DNA of 64,000 nucleotides, taken from Halichoerus grypus. Lineage: Eukaryota > Chordata > Mammalia > Carnivora > Phocidae. A program made the translations under genes and the position numbers. The notes under the pieces are model-generated. The model was not told where the DNA came from. It worked only from the letters and a program-made list of their open reading frames with translations, and searched no databases. Where the stretch lies: NCBI RefSeq assembly GCF_964656455.1, contig NC_135714.1:57251850-57315849 (forward strand). Direction: 5' to 3'. Below, in pieces: positions 35,923-48,940 of the stretch (positions within the stretch are counted from its first letter, which is position 1; each line of letters begins with the position of its first letter).

Positions 35923-36497
35923 TGTCTTAGCATTCCATTTGCTGTGTAACAAATCACCACAAACTAAGCAGTTTAAATCAACACTCATTTGTTAATTCAC
36001 AGACTTGTAGGTCTGAGTCTGGGCAGGGCTCAACTGGTTTTTTTGGTTGTTTTGTTTTGTTTTTCAGGTTTGTACAAAGCTGAAATCAAGATGTCAGCCA
36101 TGCTGAGGGTTCTCATCTGAACACTGGAGTCCTCTTCCAAATTCATGGGTGGTTGGCATACTTTATTTCCTTGCAGCTGTATAACAGAGATCCCAGTTTT
36201 CTTGCCAGCTCTCAGCCAAGGCTTCAACTGCTAGAGGCTTCCTTCAATTCCTTGCCATGAGGCCCCCAGAGGCAGCTCACAACGTGGCTTCTTACTTTCT
36301 TCCAGATCAGCAGGAGAACATATCTCTAATACGTCACCTTCTTTAACTGGGGTCAAGCTCACCCAGGAAAATCTTCCTTTTGATATCCCATCACATTCAT
36401 AGGTCCTGCCCACACTCGGGGGAGGAGACTGATTATACAGGGCATGTGCGCCAGGGGGGTAGAAATCCTGGAGCCAACTTAGGATCCTACTTACCAC
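35923..36497 (-). mobile_element. MLT1-class LTR, reverse
   Basis: Read in reverse it has MLT1J/K-like landmarks: 'tttgctgtgtaacaaatcac', 'aagcagtttaaatcaaca', 'caagatgtcagccatgctga', 'tgaggcccccagaggcagct', 'ttgatatcccatcacattca', ending 'ttaccacac'. The minus-strand 114-codon frame at 36231-36575 overlaps it and is incidental. A GTTTT-rich insertion lies near 36038-36065. Confidence 0.75.
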
Positions 36498-36831
36498 ACC
36501 AATTCTCCTGAACACTCTCCTCCACAGAGCAACCAGTGATCCTGAATGCACCTGTTCCCTGGAAGCCAGGGTCAAGGTGAAGCCAGGGACTGAAACTCAA
36601 ATGGAATAGCTCACTTCCATCTATTTCACATACTGGACTTCCTGTACAGATAATTATTCCTTAATAAGTTGTTATCCGGGTAAACAAAACTGTTTAATAA
36701 ACCTTGGACCAGATAAATCACTTAGAGATCACCCAGTTACCAAAACCTCTCCCTTCATTAACATTCCATGATTTTATAAGACATAAGTTCAAATCAATCA
36801 TAGAGCCTATCGTCTAAAATTTATGATAGAG
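36498..36831. other. Unassigned
   Basis: Nothing recognised. Confidence 0.4.
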
Positions 36832-37015
36832 TGAAAGAGCATTTAATTTTCAATCAACTGGACTCAAGTTCTGCATATACCAATTATTTGTTCTGAAATT
36901 CTGGGAAATCTAGAGTATCATTCACTTCAGTTTTCACAGTAAAAGTGGTGATAATAATTGTAGTAATAATAAAAACCTTCATAAGATGATCACGAAGATC
37001 GAATAAGATAATGTG
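36832..37015 (+). mobile_element. MIR SINE
   Basis: 'caactggactcaagttctgc', 'ttcagttttcacagtaaaag', 'gatcgaataagataatgtg' in MIR order; AT-rich expansion in the middle. Confidence 0.7.
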
Positions 37016-37749
37016 TATAATATAGTATAAAATGGTATACGTGTGTAATTATTATGTATATTATCAGTATTATCACTGGCACCCTTCCGGTTTGTTCAAC
37101 GGAAAACCAGTGTTTTTTTTGGCCGACTCCTCTTCCTTCTTGTTCCATCTCATATGTATTCTGTATCAGTGGAGGTGGACACAAGCAACAGAACGTGTTG
37201 CTGTGAATCAGTAGTAATTGGTGAGGACGCGGAAGGCCTCTGCGGTGTACCAGTCAGAGAGTATGCACGTAATTCCAATCGGAACACATTTTATAGTAGG
37301 GCCAGTGGGATGCCCAAACACATCCTATACATATTTATAATATTCTTAAGGATATATTGAAATGGATACGCTAGGAAGTTGTCAGGCTACCCAAACCCCA
37401 AACAAATGCCCCAACTGTGGCTCAAGAGCTGTTACGATAGAAAAGACCAGTGGGAGCCATTGAGGCACTGCCTCCTTAAAAACAAGAGTAAACTTTAAAA
37501 AATTACTGTATTCTTATTGAGCCATTCAGAGAAGATTACTACACACAAAGACCTAAAGAACTCCAGAATGATGATTGCTGTCACTTCTCCACTTAACTCT
37601 CCAATCTGAGCTAGTGTAGAAGATAAATGGGTTTTAAAGAATGATAGGGAGTTTGTATACAAGTAATAAAGTGGTGATTATAATTATAGCTGCTGTTCAG
37701 ATACTGTTACTGGATAAAACTGACATAGCCTGTTTCACCTCTGCAGTTT
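37016..37749. other. Unassigned
   Basis: No repeat or domain recognised. It could hold more of the ERVL relic that follows, but I cannot show it. Confidence 0.4.
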
Positions 37750-40230
37750 TCATTTGATAAATGTATTACCTTTTTTTCTCTACCCTGTCAAGAATACCAC
37801 GAGCAAACTGTTTTCACCTGTCAAGGCCAGCAGTTTATGTGGGCCATTCTGCCTCAGGGATACAACAAATCTCACACAATCCCACAGTATGTACCACTTT
37901 AGTCTTTAATACTTATGTTACTGACAGGTTCTAGAAAGCTGGAAATAGCTATTATTCCATATGACTCTCTAAAACAAACGTGCGGCAGAGATTGAGAAAG
38001 AAATCTCATAGAAATACATGATCTTGCCACCTCAGAGAAGTTTTGAAGAGTCCATTGGTTTAGAGAAAATCAGCATACTTCTTTCACAGTAGAGAACAAG
38101 TTGCTCTGTCTTGTACACCCAACCACCAAGAAGGAGTAAGAACATCTAGTTAGCCACTCTGACTTTGGAAGTGACTTTTATCACCGACCCATTCTCCAGA
38201 TTATTTTAAAAAGTTGCCAGTTTTGAGGGGCCCAGGGTAAAAAAAAAAAATTCTCGCACTTGGCCAAGATACAGTGCAAGTTGCTTTATTTTTAGTATTC
38301 ATGATCAGATGACTGTGTTTAATAAGAGAATCACAGCAGAGTCCTCTGTTATATGGTATAGTAATAAGGCCAACTTTACCTAAGCAAATAACTTTTATTT
38401 TTAAGAAAATATCTCCTAGCTTCCTACTGATGTCTGGTAAAACTGAATGTCTGATTACAGGATGCCAAATAACCATGCAAGTTGACCTTTTATTCTTGAA
38501 TTAAGTGTTATCTGATTAATTTTGATATTATGACAGGCATATCTAACAGACCTCCATCTCCATCAACCAATGAAAGTGAGGTATATGGGATCAGATCCTG
38601 ATGGCACAAATTGTTGATCATTCTGTTCACATGACCCAGTACAAATGCTCCTAACACTTTTCTTCTTCCTTAATTCATACCTTTTATGTTCCTGGGGAGT
38701 TCCTCTTTACTAATTAGCTAAAGATGAAAAACCTCTAGCCTTTCTTATTGATGCTTCTACACGATATACAGGAACCATGCATGCCAAAGCGGACTGTGAA
38801 AGTGTTATAGGCTCATTCAGAGATAGAGATAAAAACAATGAAGAAGGACAGTCCTCAGCTGGCTGAATTTAAGCACTATGCCGTACTTTCTATTTCATCT
38901 GAAGGAGCTATAGCCCAAGGTTAGGATCTACATAGCAATTCCTTGGTTGTCTGGTCAAGTAATCAGAGTCATGAAAGAAACGAAATTGGAATTTTGGTGA
39001 CCAAGAAGTTCAAAGGAAAAGTTAGGAGAGATTTTTTTGGAATAGGCCCAGGATCTGAGGATATCTGTATCTTGTATAAATGTTAACCAAAAGGCTCCCT
39101 GCAGAAGAGGTTCTTAAGCAGATGGGCTGGCTAACTCCTTCTGGACATGTCAGTTATTCTCCTTGTGAAACCAGCTCAGCACTCAAGTGGCAGTAAATAA
39201 AGCTGTGCATGGGACAAAAATATGAACTTAATCTCGACAAGGCTAGTCTGGATCTCACTTCTGTTCATGGCCCAACTTACCAAGTACAGGATCCATCCCC
39301 ATGATGTGACACATTAAAGAAGATAGCTTCATAACGTACTGCACGTCATGGCACACATACTTTATGATGAAATTTGTATGGCCCACTAGAGCAAACAGAC
39401 AAGAATACTTGGTGCAAAGCTAAGGGAATCACTGTCACAACATGCAGATGATCCGATCATGGTACACGAAAGTGCCATGTCAAACAAGTTGAAAACCATC
39501 ATATATTAAGAGGACCAACCTGATTGATCACACCATCTAATTTCACTGTGGAAGATTTAGCAATCGTTCTCACAGAAACAGAAACTTGTTTGGAATTTAG
39601 ATTTATTTTTATTGCCTAACGTGAGCCTCCCAGCGTCACCATCCAAATTCCTTAGACGACCATGTATGTCTCACATAATGATGCTTCCAACAAATGAGTT
39701 CAGTTGGAGCAAAAACAAATAAATAAGTAATAATGAAATAGGCTATCATTTAAGATTCATTCTTTTTTTTGTATGCGTCCCAAAGAATGACCTTTTGAAA
39801 GCTTAGTTTGGGAAATAAAACATTGTGAGACTGAGCTACTCTCTTGCATGAAATTTTATGCTATGAACCAGTTAATGACATATGATACTATTCAACAAGA
39901 GCCAAAGTGTAAAAATCCATGAACCAGGGAGTGAGTCTTTAAAAATTATATGCAATGACTAAATATCAGTTTTTCCCCTGACCTTGTGATTCTGTGTACT
40001 GCTGACTTGGGTATTTTAATAAAAAAGGGAGGAATATATCAGCAGGGAACACAATACTTCCACTGTATGAGAAGCTGAAACTGTATGACCAAGCCATTTT
40101 AACCTCTTCATTGGCTAAGATGCTTGGTGAAGGCAAGGAGAACACAGAGTGGATAAAAGAAGCTACAAATGTAAGTTATGACCCAAAAGCCAATGAAGAA
40201 AAAAGCTTGCAATGATATACATGCACACTT
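37750..40230 (+). mobile_element. Decayed ERVL-type pol relic
   Basis: An old endogenous retrovirus copy with no intact frame. The reverse-transcriptase landmark LPQGY is encoded at 37849-37863, in a short readable stretch. Patches near 38090-38170, 38920-39300 and 40100-40190 keep the order of later pol (RT end, RNase H/integrase side, pol end) of ERVL elements. Stops, frameshifts and unrelated stretches separate them. I did not see an LTR pair, gag, or an env gene. Family assignment is from recalled nucleotide similarity and needs a search. Confidence 0.6.
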
Positions 40231-41559
40231 TGTCATTTTCTCTCACTTTTTCTTTATTTCCCCTATTATGGTATGTACGATGAGTAAGGAGGTATCTATA
40301 TTTACCATTTGATCTACAGGTTATGGAATATTTAGATGATAATATAACAAAGCTGGGAAAAAACCAGACCTGATCACGGCCCCTTGACATGTATGATTTT
40401 AGGATAGCACCCTTTAGGATATAAGTGGACCTGTAGCTATATTCAGGGAATTCTACATTTCCACTAAGAAGGGGATATTCAGAATTGTATATATGGTGGG
40501 AACAGTGTCCTTGGGAGCCAAAGGGCAGAATCTATTGCTGATCTTTCTCTTTTTTTCTGCTCAGTATCTCTGAAGGCAACTCCAACAAGCTGCCAACCAT
40601 AGGACCTTTGCTTCTGAACACAGGAGTAAGCATACACCCCATACTAAGCCAATCAGATTCCTTTTTAAAAAAATTTAATCTTTAAAAGAACACTGAAGGA
40701 ACTGATGTGGCTGTTGGAACTGAGTCATCCAACCCTAGCACTCAGAGTATCGCCATGATTCTCTGCAAATGAAGATCTCAACATTGCTGCATTGTTCTAA
40801 ACCTAGCACCTGTTTGTTCAGCTATGTACTTCTTTGAACTATGCGGGATACTTTCAATTAATTCTTTTTTATTTGTTTGTTTAAGGTGGTATAGTCATAT
40901 TCTGTTGTTTGTAGGCAAATAATCGTAAGATGAAATGCCTGAGAATTCACAGATCTAACTTGCCAAACTACTCCCTCCTCCTTAAATTCCCATTCACAGT
41001 TATCTCAGAAAGCCCCAAATCTGAGTTGGGATTATAAAATATACCAGTAATTCTGGAACCTAGCTATGGAGCAAGAATCACCCACAAAATGTATTAACAA
41101 TACATATACTTAAGCAACACCCCCAAACGTATTAAACCAGAATATCTGGTGTATTTCTCACAAATCTTATGGACTAGTATATAATATACTTCATATTAAG
41201 GATTGAGACCTACAGTTTCATTAGACTCTCAAACTGAAATCTGGAACCCATTGGACAATTGGGTCAATATTATATTCAAATGCATTCAGTATCATATTCA
41301 AATATATTTTTACATCTTCAATCACCAATTTATAAATTATAACTTTTAAACTTTTGTAACAGTTGAACTTTTCATCTAGGCAGTTTTTTTAAATACCCCT
41401 AGGATTTGCAGTGCAATAGAATTTAGTATAGTTTAACTCTTACTTAAATGATCTCCTACTAGACAAAATTTCCCTGAAGCAAAATTTATAGCCTTACAGT
41501 ATATCCAGTGAATAAAAAGTTTCTTCTGTTTCAAGAAGAAATGTTTTTCCCACTATTTT
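40231..41559. other. Unassigned; weak MER5-like patch
   Basis: Positions 41045-41165 ('agcaagaatcacccac', 'caacacccccaaacg', 'ccagaatatctggtg') weakly resemble MER5. The rest is unrecognised. Confidence 0.4.
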
Positions 41560-42905
41560 TATTTACAGCTGGTGCATCCACATTACAAAGTAAATAACAG
41601 CAGTTCATTTCTGGTATGGCTGAGTAGTTTCTATCCAACCAACTCTCTTTTAGATAACAACCATAAACACTAGACAAAACGATAAAACAGCTTTCTGAAG
41701 TCACTGGAAAATAAGCAAATCTAGGAATAAACTGAAGGGGAATTGAAACTTGGAAGAATGGAATGGCACACTGGGTAAGTTTTCTGGTTTTACAGCTTTT
41801 TTTTTTTCTGAGGGAGATCCACATGGGGATGGCTGAAACTTGAAAGGGAACCTATAGTTTTACTACTTCAAATTCAAGTATGGGGTTTGAGCATCAAAGC
41901 ACCTAAAGACTGGGGCAGGATGGGAAAGGTTTGATACAAAGTTCTACTCTGCTCAGGATGGGAAAAGGTTTGATCCACAAAAATAAAAACGACAGAAGGT
42001 GATCTCAAAGTTCTACGCTGCTCAAATCTCTGGCTGACCCTTGTACTATGTGTATTTGGGGCAAACTAAGCAGCCAGCTAAGGCTAAAAGAAATGAAGAG
42101 AGATTACAGTTTAGAATTTGATTCCAGCCAAACAAACAAACAAAAATACCAATACTATCTGGTAGAATATAACAGAATTCAGAAGCTCTATAATGTATCC
42201 CTCAAAATGTCCAAGATGCATCCCCCATTACTTAGATATGTAAAGAAGTGAGAAAGGGTGATGCATAATCAAGAGAAAAGGCAACCAACTGACACCAAAT
42301 CTGAGATGAAACAGATGTCAGAATTAGAATACAAAGATTATATAATTCCTCAATGATATAAAGGAGAATATGCTCATAATGAATGCACATGTAGAAAAGC
42401 ACAACAGAAAATGAAAGAGAACTAAAAGGTACAATACTAAATATGCAATAATTTTTTTTAATCAAGGGAACAGGCTTAACATATATTGGAAATGACAGAT
42501 AAAAGAGTAAGTGAACCTGAAAACAGACCAACAAAAAATATCTAAAAAGAACAGAGGAAAAGATCTGAAAAAAATAAACAGAAACTTCAGTGATCTGTGA
42601 AACAATATCCAAAGGTATAACATACATGTAACTGGACTATAAGAAAGAGAATAAAGCAAGAAAGAATTGGTTGAAAAGTTATTTGAAAAAATTATGACCA
42701 AAAATTTCTAAAATTTGGTGGAAGATATAAATTTTAAAATTCAAGAAACTCTGTGAATTACAAAAAGGATAAAGAGAAATACTACCCATAGGCATTTTAT
42801 AGTCACACTGCTAAAACCACTAATAATAGTAGATCTTGAAAGCAGTAAAGGAAAAACAGCATAGCATATACAGGAGAATAATGATATAAAATTATCTCCG
42901 ACTCG

Positions 42906-43106
42906 GGGCACTTGGGTGGCTCAGTCTGTTAGGCATCTGCCTTCGGCTCAGGTCATGATCCCAGGGTCCCGGGATCGAGCCCTGCGTCAGGCTCCCTGCT
43001 CGGTGGGAAGCCTGCTTCTCCCTCTCCCTCTGCCTGCTGCTCCCCCTGCTTGTGCTCTTTCTCATTCTCTCTCTCTGTCAGACAAATAAATGATATCTTA
43101 AAAAAA
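42906..43106 (+). mobile_element. CAN SINE inside L1M ORF1
   Basis: Head 'ggggcacttgggtggctcag', CT-rich body with 'ctgctccccctgcttgtgc', short A-tail. Flanks cYgactc at 42899-42905 and after the tail suggest a short target-site duplication. Confidence 0.95.
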
Positions 43107-43192
43107 CTGACTCTAATCAGAAACAATGGAGGCCCCAAAACTATAGAATAACATCATAAAGCGCTAAAGAAAAATACTGTCAACTTGGAATT

Positions 43193-43426
43193 AAAAATCT
43201 ATTGAAGGGGCGCCTGGGTGGCTCAGTCGGTTAAGCGGCTGCCTTCGGCTCAGGTCATGATCCCAGGCTCCTGGGATCGAGCCCTGCATCGGGCTCCCTG
43301 CTCAGCAGAGAGCCTGCTTCTCCCTCTCCCTCTGCCTGCCGCTCTGCCTACTTGTGCTATCTCTCTGTCAAATAAATAAATTAAAAAAAAAAAAAAAGAA
43401 AATGTATAAAAAAAAAATCTATTGAA
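43193..43426 (+). mobile_element. CAN SINE with 14-bp TSD inside L1M
   Basis: SINE 43207-43412 with canonical head 'ggggcgcctgggtggctcag', 'gctctgcctacttgtgc' body and a long A-tail. Exact target-site duplication aaaaatctattgaa at 43193-43206 and 43413-43426. Lies 100 bp from the previous SINE, same strand. Confidence 0.98.
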
Positions 43427-44370
43427 AATAGCCTTCAAGAATGGAGGCAACATGAAAAACATCTTCAGGTAATTAAAAATTAAGGTATAAAGTAGATCTT
43501 CACTACAACAAATTAACTAAAGTTCTTAGGGCTGAAGGGAAATGATACCAGGTAAAATTCAGGTATTTTGGAAAGAATAATGTTCACCATAAAGATAAAT
43601 ATGTGGGTAAATATATATAAATATACAGCACGTTAGTACTCTCAATTTCTTAAAAACACATTGTTTAAAGCAAAAAATACACCAAATTGTGGAGTTCATA
43701 ACATATATGCAGGTAATACCTGTTATAACTACAACATAATGGAGAGGGGAATAGTAAATGGGCCTATATGATTGCAAGGTTCTTACGTTTTACATAAATT
43801 GGTACGATATTAACTCCAAGCAGACTTGAAAATTAAAACATTATATACATATATATAGAGAGAGAAATAGAATCCCTAAGTAACCATTAAAAAATAAAGT
43901 GACATAGCTAAAAAGATAATAAATTAAAATAGAATTACATAAAATAGTCAATTAATCCAAGAGAAGGCAAGAAAGGAGGTACACAGGGACAAAGGGCAAG
44001 AAAGATAAACAGAACAGAAAAAGTAAAACATTACACCGACTTCCAACCATATGAATAATTACTTTAAATAAAATGTTCTATATAAAAGGCAGAGATAATT
44101 AAAAGGGGTAAAAAAAAATAATAACAAAAAAAGCTAGACCAAACTATATGCTAAGATACAGGTTGAAAGTAAAAATATGGAAAAAGAGACAGCATGTATA
44201 AAGTAAGCATAAGATAGCTGAGTGGCTATATTAATATAAGAAATAGCAGATCTCAAAAAAAAGGCAAAGTATGAAAATTTCATAATTATAAAAAATTTTA
44301 ATTACAAAGTCTTAAAACTTTTGGACATCCCCAATTTATCAGGAACATATAAAAATAAATTGCACTTAAT

Positions 44371-45199
44371 TACGTTTAAACCTCATTGAATTAAGTGACT
44401 TTCATGTATTTTTTTTCATACTTGTTATATTCTATTACCTAATAGTTAGAGAAAATGCTCCTGAATTAGTGCACCTACATTTGTGGTGCTCATGTTTTAT
44501 ATGTAACATTGCTCATTTCCATCTATCATCTATACACATACACACTTGCTATGAAGTTATAACAAAAAGCCAACTAATTCCTATATTGGGTATTTCCTTG
44601 AAAAGTCTCCATACTCAGTCAAGAGATGACAATTCTTGGTAATCCCCCTTAAATAGATCATTTACCAACCAAATTATTTCCCATAATCAGTAACCAAAAC
44701 AGAGTTTTATTTTTTTCTTTCATGTTTTTTCACTCCATTCAAATTTGTGTTTGTGTATATGGATGCATATATATGGTCATATGTTTATACATATACATGT
44801 CTTCTTATTTTAAAAGCACATTTCATCCATCTGTGTCACTCCAGCCATACCAAATGCTTACCCAAAAGTATTGGCAAAGAACATTTGCAAAGACAAAAGC
44901 AAGCAACAGGAAGCAAGGATCGTGTGCTCCTTTATTTCTATAATTGTTTGGTTTTTTTTTTCCATTAACCTTAGGATCAATGCAATTAAAGAGAGGAATA
45001 ATCTGATTTATTTTTCAAATCTGTTTTCAAATTTTAGAATAAAGAATGGATAGAGAGAGTGATTGAGAGAAAGAAAGAGAAAGAGAGGGAGGGCGAGAGA
45101 GGAGCAACTGGACAAATACCCAGGGAACTATTACAATGTTTTCATGAGCTAGTTACAAATGAAATAGTAGATAACTTTTCCAACACTGTGTATCTACTT
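44371..45199. other. Unassigned; GA-rich run
   Basis: A purine (GA/GGA) run spans 45049-45105. Overlapping frames at 44722-45053 show no domain. Confidence 0.45.
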
Positions 45200-45275
45200 G
45201 GTGTAAGGCTAGGATTCAAATGTAGGCAGTCTAACCAGAGAGTCTGCCCTTTAAACCCATTGTACCATTTCATCA
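45200..45275 (-). mobile_element. MIR fragment
   Basis: 'gctaggattcaaatgtaggc', 'agtctaaccagagagtctgc' and 'tttaaacccattgtacca' match the MIR head in reverse. Confidence 0.6.
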
Positions 45276-45761
45276 AAAATAATCAAGGTATAAAAACACT
45301 GCGATGTTTTAAGGGTTCATAATGAAGTGTATCTTTATGGCGAGCTAGCATTTTAGGAAATTTTATCCACTGCCCCTCCTATTTAAAAGTTAAGGTGAAT
45401 GATAAAAATACAATATCTACTTAAAACATCAGAATTCATTTGGAAAAATAAAGACTCTTCTTAATAGTTAATGCTATATAAAATCTCAAGAATCTGTTCC
45501 TCAGATAGGTAAAAAAAAATCAACTAATTGATCAGCTGATTAGTGGGTTGATTCCACCTGCCATGTGTTTTCTTGACGCCAATCGTAACAAAGGTTCAGA
45601 AGTCTTAGAATAAGAGGGCTACTTCATCTCTCAAGATAGTAGACATTATCAAAATAGAAATTACCATTTAGAATTTCTTCTTAAATTCTGAGTGCATTCC
45701 CTTTAGAGGACTAAAATCTATTAGCTGATATAAAGTATTAAATAACTAAGATTTATAAGAT
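45276..45761. other. Unassigned
   Basis: Nothing recognised. Confidence 0.4.
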
Positions 45762-45980
45762 ATTTACAGGTTGCAAGATGCATTTCAAATGAACATTTTA
45801 TTTAATCCTCATAACAATCATGTGAGATAGGAATCCCCTGTTATTAGATTCACTTCTCGGACCATGAAACCGAGGCCCACAGAAGTCTAGACATGCTCCC
45901 TGGCCACATGACTGGTAACTATCAGAATTACAGCTGTTCTTAAGCCTGTGCTTTGAACGTCATACTTAGTCAACCATACT
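45762..45980 (-). mobile_element. MIR SINE
   Basis: Minus-strand MIR: 'atttaatcctcataacaatc', 'accatgaaaccgaggcccac', 'gccacatgactggtaact', 'cttaagcctgtgctttgaac'. Confidence 0.85.
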
Positions 45981-46323
45981 TGCTATCCCTTACATTTATC
46001 ATAAGTAATTATTAAATGGCAAATACCTCTCACAAACAATGGAATCACAAAGCAGTTACTGTGCAACTGACAGTTTTTGTGTTCAAACCTCCTAAGTGAA
46101 AGTAGGGTGTCAAGCCTCCTGTAGGTGGACATTTTGAGGAAGGGAGTCCTGCTGGAAGGTACGTATTAGGGTTGTGGTGAGTCTTCTCTCACTCTAGCTA
46201 TGCTGCACAAGGTTAATCCACAACTAGAAGCATCTATAGTTTTGGGGTGAACGTGCTATAGTGAAAATTTTTTTATCAAAAAATTTGTCAAAATTTCCCA
46301 CTGAAATTAACTTGAATTTGGTT

Positions 46324-46412
46324 ACATAAGTGGTGCTAGTCAACATAAGTAGTGCTGGTCCAAAAAAAACAAAAAAACAAAAAAACAAAGGGCAACATAA
46401 GTGGTGCTGGTC
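46324..46412. repeat. Three-copy short repeat with A-rich spacer
   Basis: acataagtRgtgctRgt occurs at 46324-46340, 46343-46359 and 46395-46411. The first two are tandem (19-bp period). The third lies past a 30-bp (CA7)-like A-rich stretch. Confidence 0.9.
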
Positions 46413-46597
46413 AAAGAAAACACAAAGGGGTCAGTCTCTTCCTAGTTGATTAAAAGGCTCAGACTCAAAAATGCTATTTAATTGCTGTCTCAAAGTATAT
46501 AATTAACAAAAGATGAAAAACTAGCTTTTTTACAAGTTCTAAAGAATGTTATTTAGCAACATCAGACACTAAAGAAGTAATTTTCTAACATCAAAGT

Positions 46598-46850
46598 ATA
46601 AAAGCATAAATCCAGGGGCGCCTGGGTGGCTCAGTCGTTAAGCGTCTGCCTTCAGCTCAGGTCATGATCCCAGGGTCCTGGGATCGAGCCCCACATCGGG
46701 CTCCATGCTCCGCAGGAAGCCTGCTTCTCCCTCTCTCACTCCCACTGCTTGTGTTCCCTCTCTCACTGTGTCTGTCTCTGTCAAATAAATAAATAAAAAT
46801 AAAAATAAAAATAAAAAAAAAAAAAAAAAAAATAAAAGCATAAATCCAGG
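46598..46850 (+). mobile_element. CAN SINE with 19-bp TSD
   Basis: SINE 46617-46831, canonical head, 'ctcactcccactgcttgtg' body, (AAATA)n tail expanding into A20. Exact target-site duplication ataaaagcataaatccagg at 46598-46616 and 46832-46850. Among the youngest-looking copies here. Confidence 0.99.
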
Positions 46851-48940
46851 TAATTACTAACTAATTACTAGCAGCCAGTCTCTGTCTCATTTGTCAGTGA
46901 GATAGAAAAGAACTGAAAGCATATTACTCATTATTGTAGAAATAAGCCATTTGTCATATATAAAGACAATATTAGTATCCACCATTGAAGAGCTATGTAC
47001 CCATTCTGAGATGCATTTTCATTTTCAGTAGAGATGATGGTTCTACCCTGTCTAAACCCTTTCATTGTATTCCTATTTCTCTGGGACAAATGGAAATAAT
47101 GTGTAAGGTATCTATCTAGCCACTGCAAGAGCTCAATCAGCATCAACAGAAGAGATTCTAAATCATTTGTTATCAGAGTAGATGGTCTTATTTGCAGTCA
47201 GCATTAGGCAACTCCAAATTTCACTTCCAGTGAAAAGAATAAAGAAGGGGAGGAAAGGAGGGAGGGACAGAGGGATTGAGGGAGAGAGGAAAGCAAAGGA
47301 GAGTGGGCTCTCTTAAATAAAAGTAGCTAGGACATTTTGTTTAATCGTACATTTATACCAGGTAAGACAGATACAATTCTAAAAGCATCTTCTCTCTGGG
47401 AGAATAACATTTTCTTTAGTGGCCTTCTTCCATGTGAATGTATAACAGTTTTTGGAAGGGAGTAGCAAATTAAAAAGAAAGACCTGCAGTGTTTACATCT
47501 GGATAAATTAGAAAAATAGCTCTCCTAAACTTGTTTTATGGTCCATAAATGACCAATTCATCTTCAAATCCTTGGACAAGAAAGCCAAAAATGCTGCGGC
47601 TGGTCACTAGGCATCACAGTAAGGAGGGGGTGGGGGGAAGAGGAGAGGGGGAGAAAAAGAAAAGGAAGAAGCAGACCAAATGGAGGACCTTTGCTATGCT
47701 TGGTCCCGAGAAAACACACAGTGGATGGAGTCAACCAACTCATCAGCTGATCAGTTAGTTGTTTTTTTTCCCCTATAAACTAGTCAAATAGGCTGAGTAT
47801 TCAATTATTTAATTGGCAACCTTGCTTTTTTTATTTAAATTCAATTAGCCAACATATAGTACATCATTAGTTTCACATATCAAGTTGCTTTGAAAAACAA
47901 CAAAATCCTGAGTGTCATTCCAGTATAGATCTTTACCACAAAAGTACTAATTATAATCAAATAGTAAAGAAATACTAAGAACTTTAAAATGCTGCCCCCA
48001 AAATACCTAGAAATGCTACATGAAATATAACCAATATTATTTTAAATGGAAACTTGACCTGGCAATAAAAGAGAAGTCACCAGTACCAAAAACTAAGAAA
48101 GAACTGGAAGCCTTTCAGGTGTAAGCCACATTCAGCAGCCAGGTGAGGAAGGATGTTAGGGCAGGGAAGGAGCACGGAGAGGGAGACTAGCAGCCACCTC
48201 AGCAAAATCGGGGCACAGATTTACAGACCCAAAGGAGGCTAGGAAAAAAGTACAGGGGCACAGAGACTGGGATCAAGTCAGGACCATGGAAAGACTGACC
48301 CATCTGTAAACAGGAGAATAGTTAAAACCTGTCCATTAGCAGAGGCAGAACACAGGGAGTCTTCTCAGCCTGAATGCTGCTACGACAAATCCCGTTGCTG
48401 GTCTGCCATGTCATAGCTGTAATTGCAACTGGGAGGCTTGCACCCCAGCCCCCACCCGCCAATGTCAAGTCAAAGGCTGGTGCTCTCCCAACCTCAAACC
48501 CTCATCTGGCAATATAGGCCTGCCAACCTTCTGCCAGGTCATACTCCTGGGTATTCAGTCTATGATCGCACCAGAAGAGGAACTGGTAGGTCCGCAGTCA
48601 ATGCCGCTTAAAAGCACTCCAGCCCAGATGTTAAGATCCCTCTCCCAGAGCCTGTCATGAGGACCTGCTAGAGTTTTTGCGCTGCCCTAGGACGCGATGG
48701 GCAACAGAGGGGCTGTGCCTGCCATCCCATATGTTTTCCCTAACATGCTTCAGTAATGTGTGTGTGCTGCCCGGCCATTTATCTCTGCCAATCTAATAAT
48801 GGTCTTTCAACTTCTAAACTGTTACATTAGAAAAAAATGTAAGTTTCTTTCTTGCTCAAGTCACTGCATTCTAGAATCTCTTGTTGCAGCAGTTTAGCCT
48901 ATATTCTAACCGGAAGGAAAAAAAAAAAAAAGCTACATTC
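46851..48940. other. Mostly unassigned
   Basis: Positions 47825-47885 ('tttatttaaattcaattagc', 'tcattagtttcacatatc') look like a minus-strand L1 3' terminus. GA-rich patches occur at 47235-47300 and 47625-47675. Positions 48100-48800 are GC-richer and unidentified. No coding signal. Confidence 0.45.

Larger units (their letters stand above)
41560..44370 (+). mobile_element. Old L1M: 5'UTR, ORF1, ORF2 start
   Basis: Plus-strand L1M text in order: 5'UTR (41600-42110, 'ttctggtatggctgagtag', 'cttggaagaatggaatgg', 'aaatctctggctgaccctt'); ORF1 (42250-43500, 'gtgatctgtgaaacaatatc', 'gctaaagaaaaatactgtca'); spacer (43500-44040); start of the ORF2 endonuclease region (44040-44370, 'gtggctatattaatataaga'). 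Two SINEs interrupt ORF1. The 5'UTR has a small tandem duplication (41916-42024). No frame is open. Confidence 0.75.

Noticed and set aside
36231..36575. 114-codon minus-strand frame
   Set aside because: Largely inside an MLT1-class LTR; no domain.
46324..46412. CRISPR-like array
   Set aside because: Three unevenly spaced short words with an A-rich spacer in mammalian DNA; no cas genes and no regular spacers.
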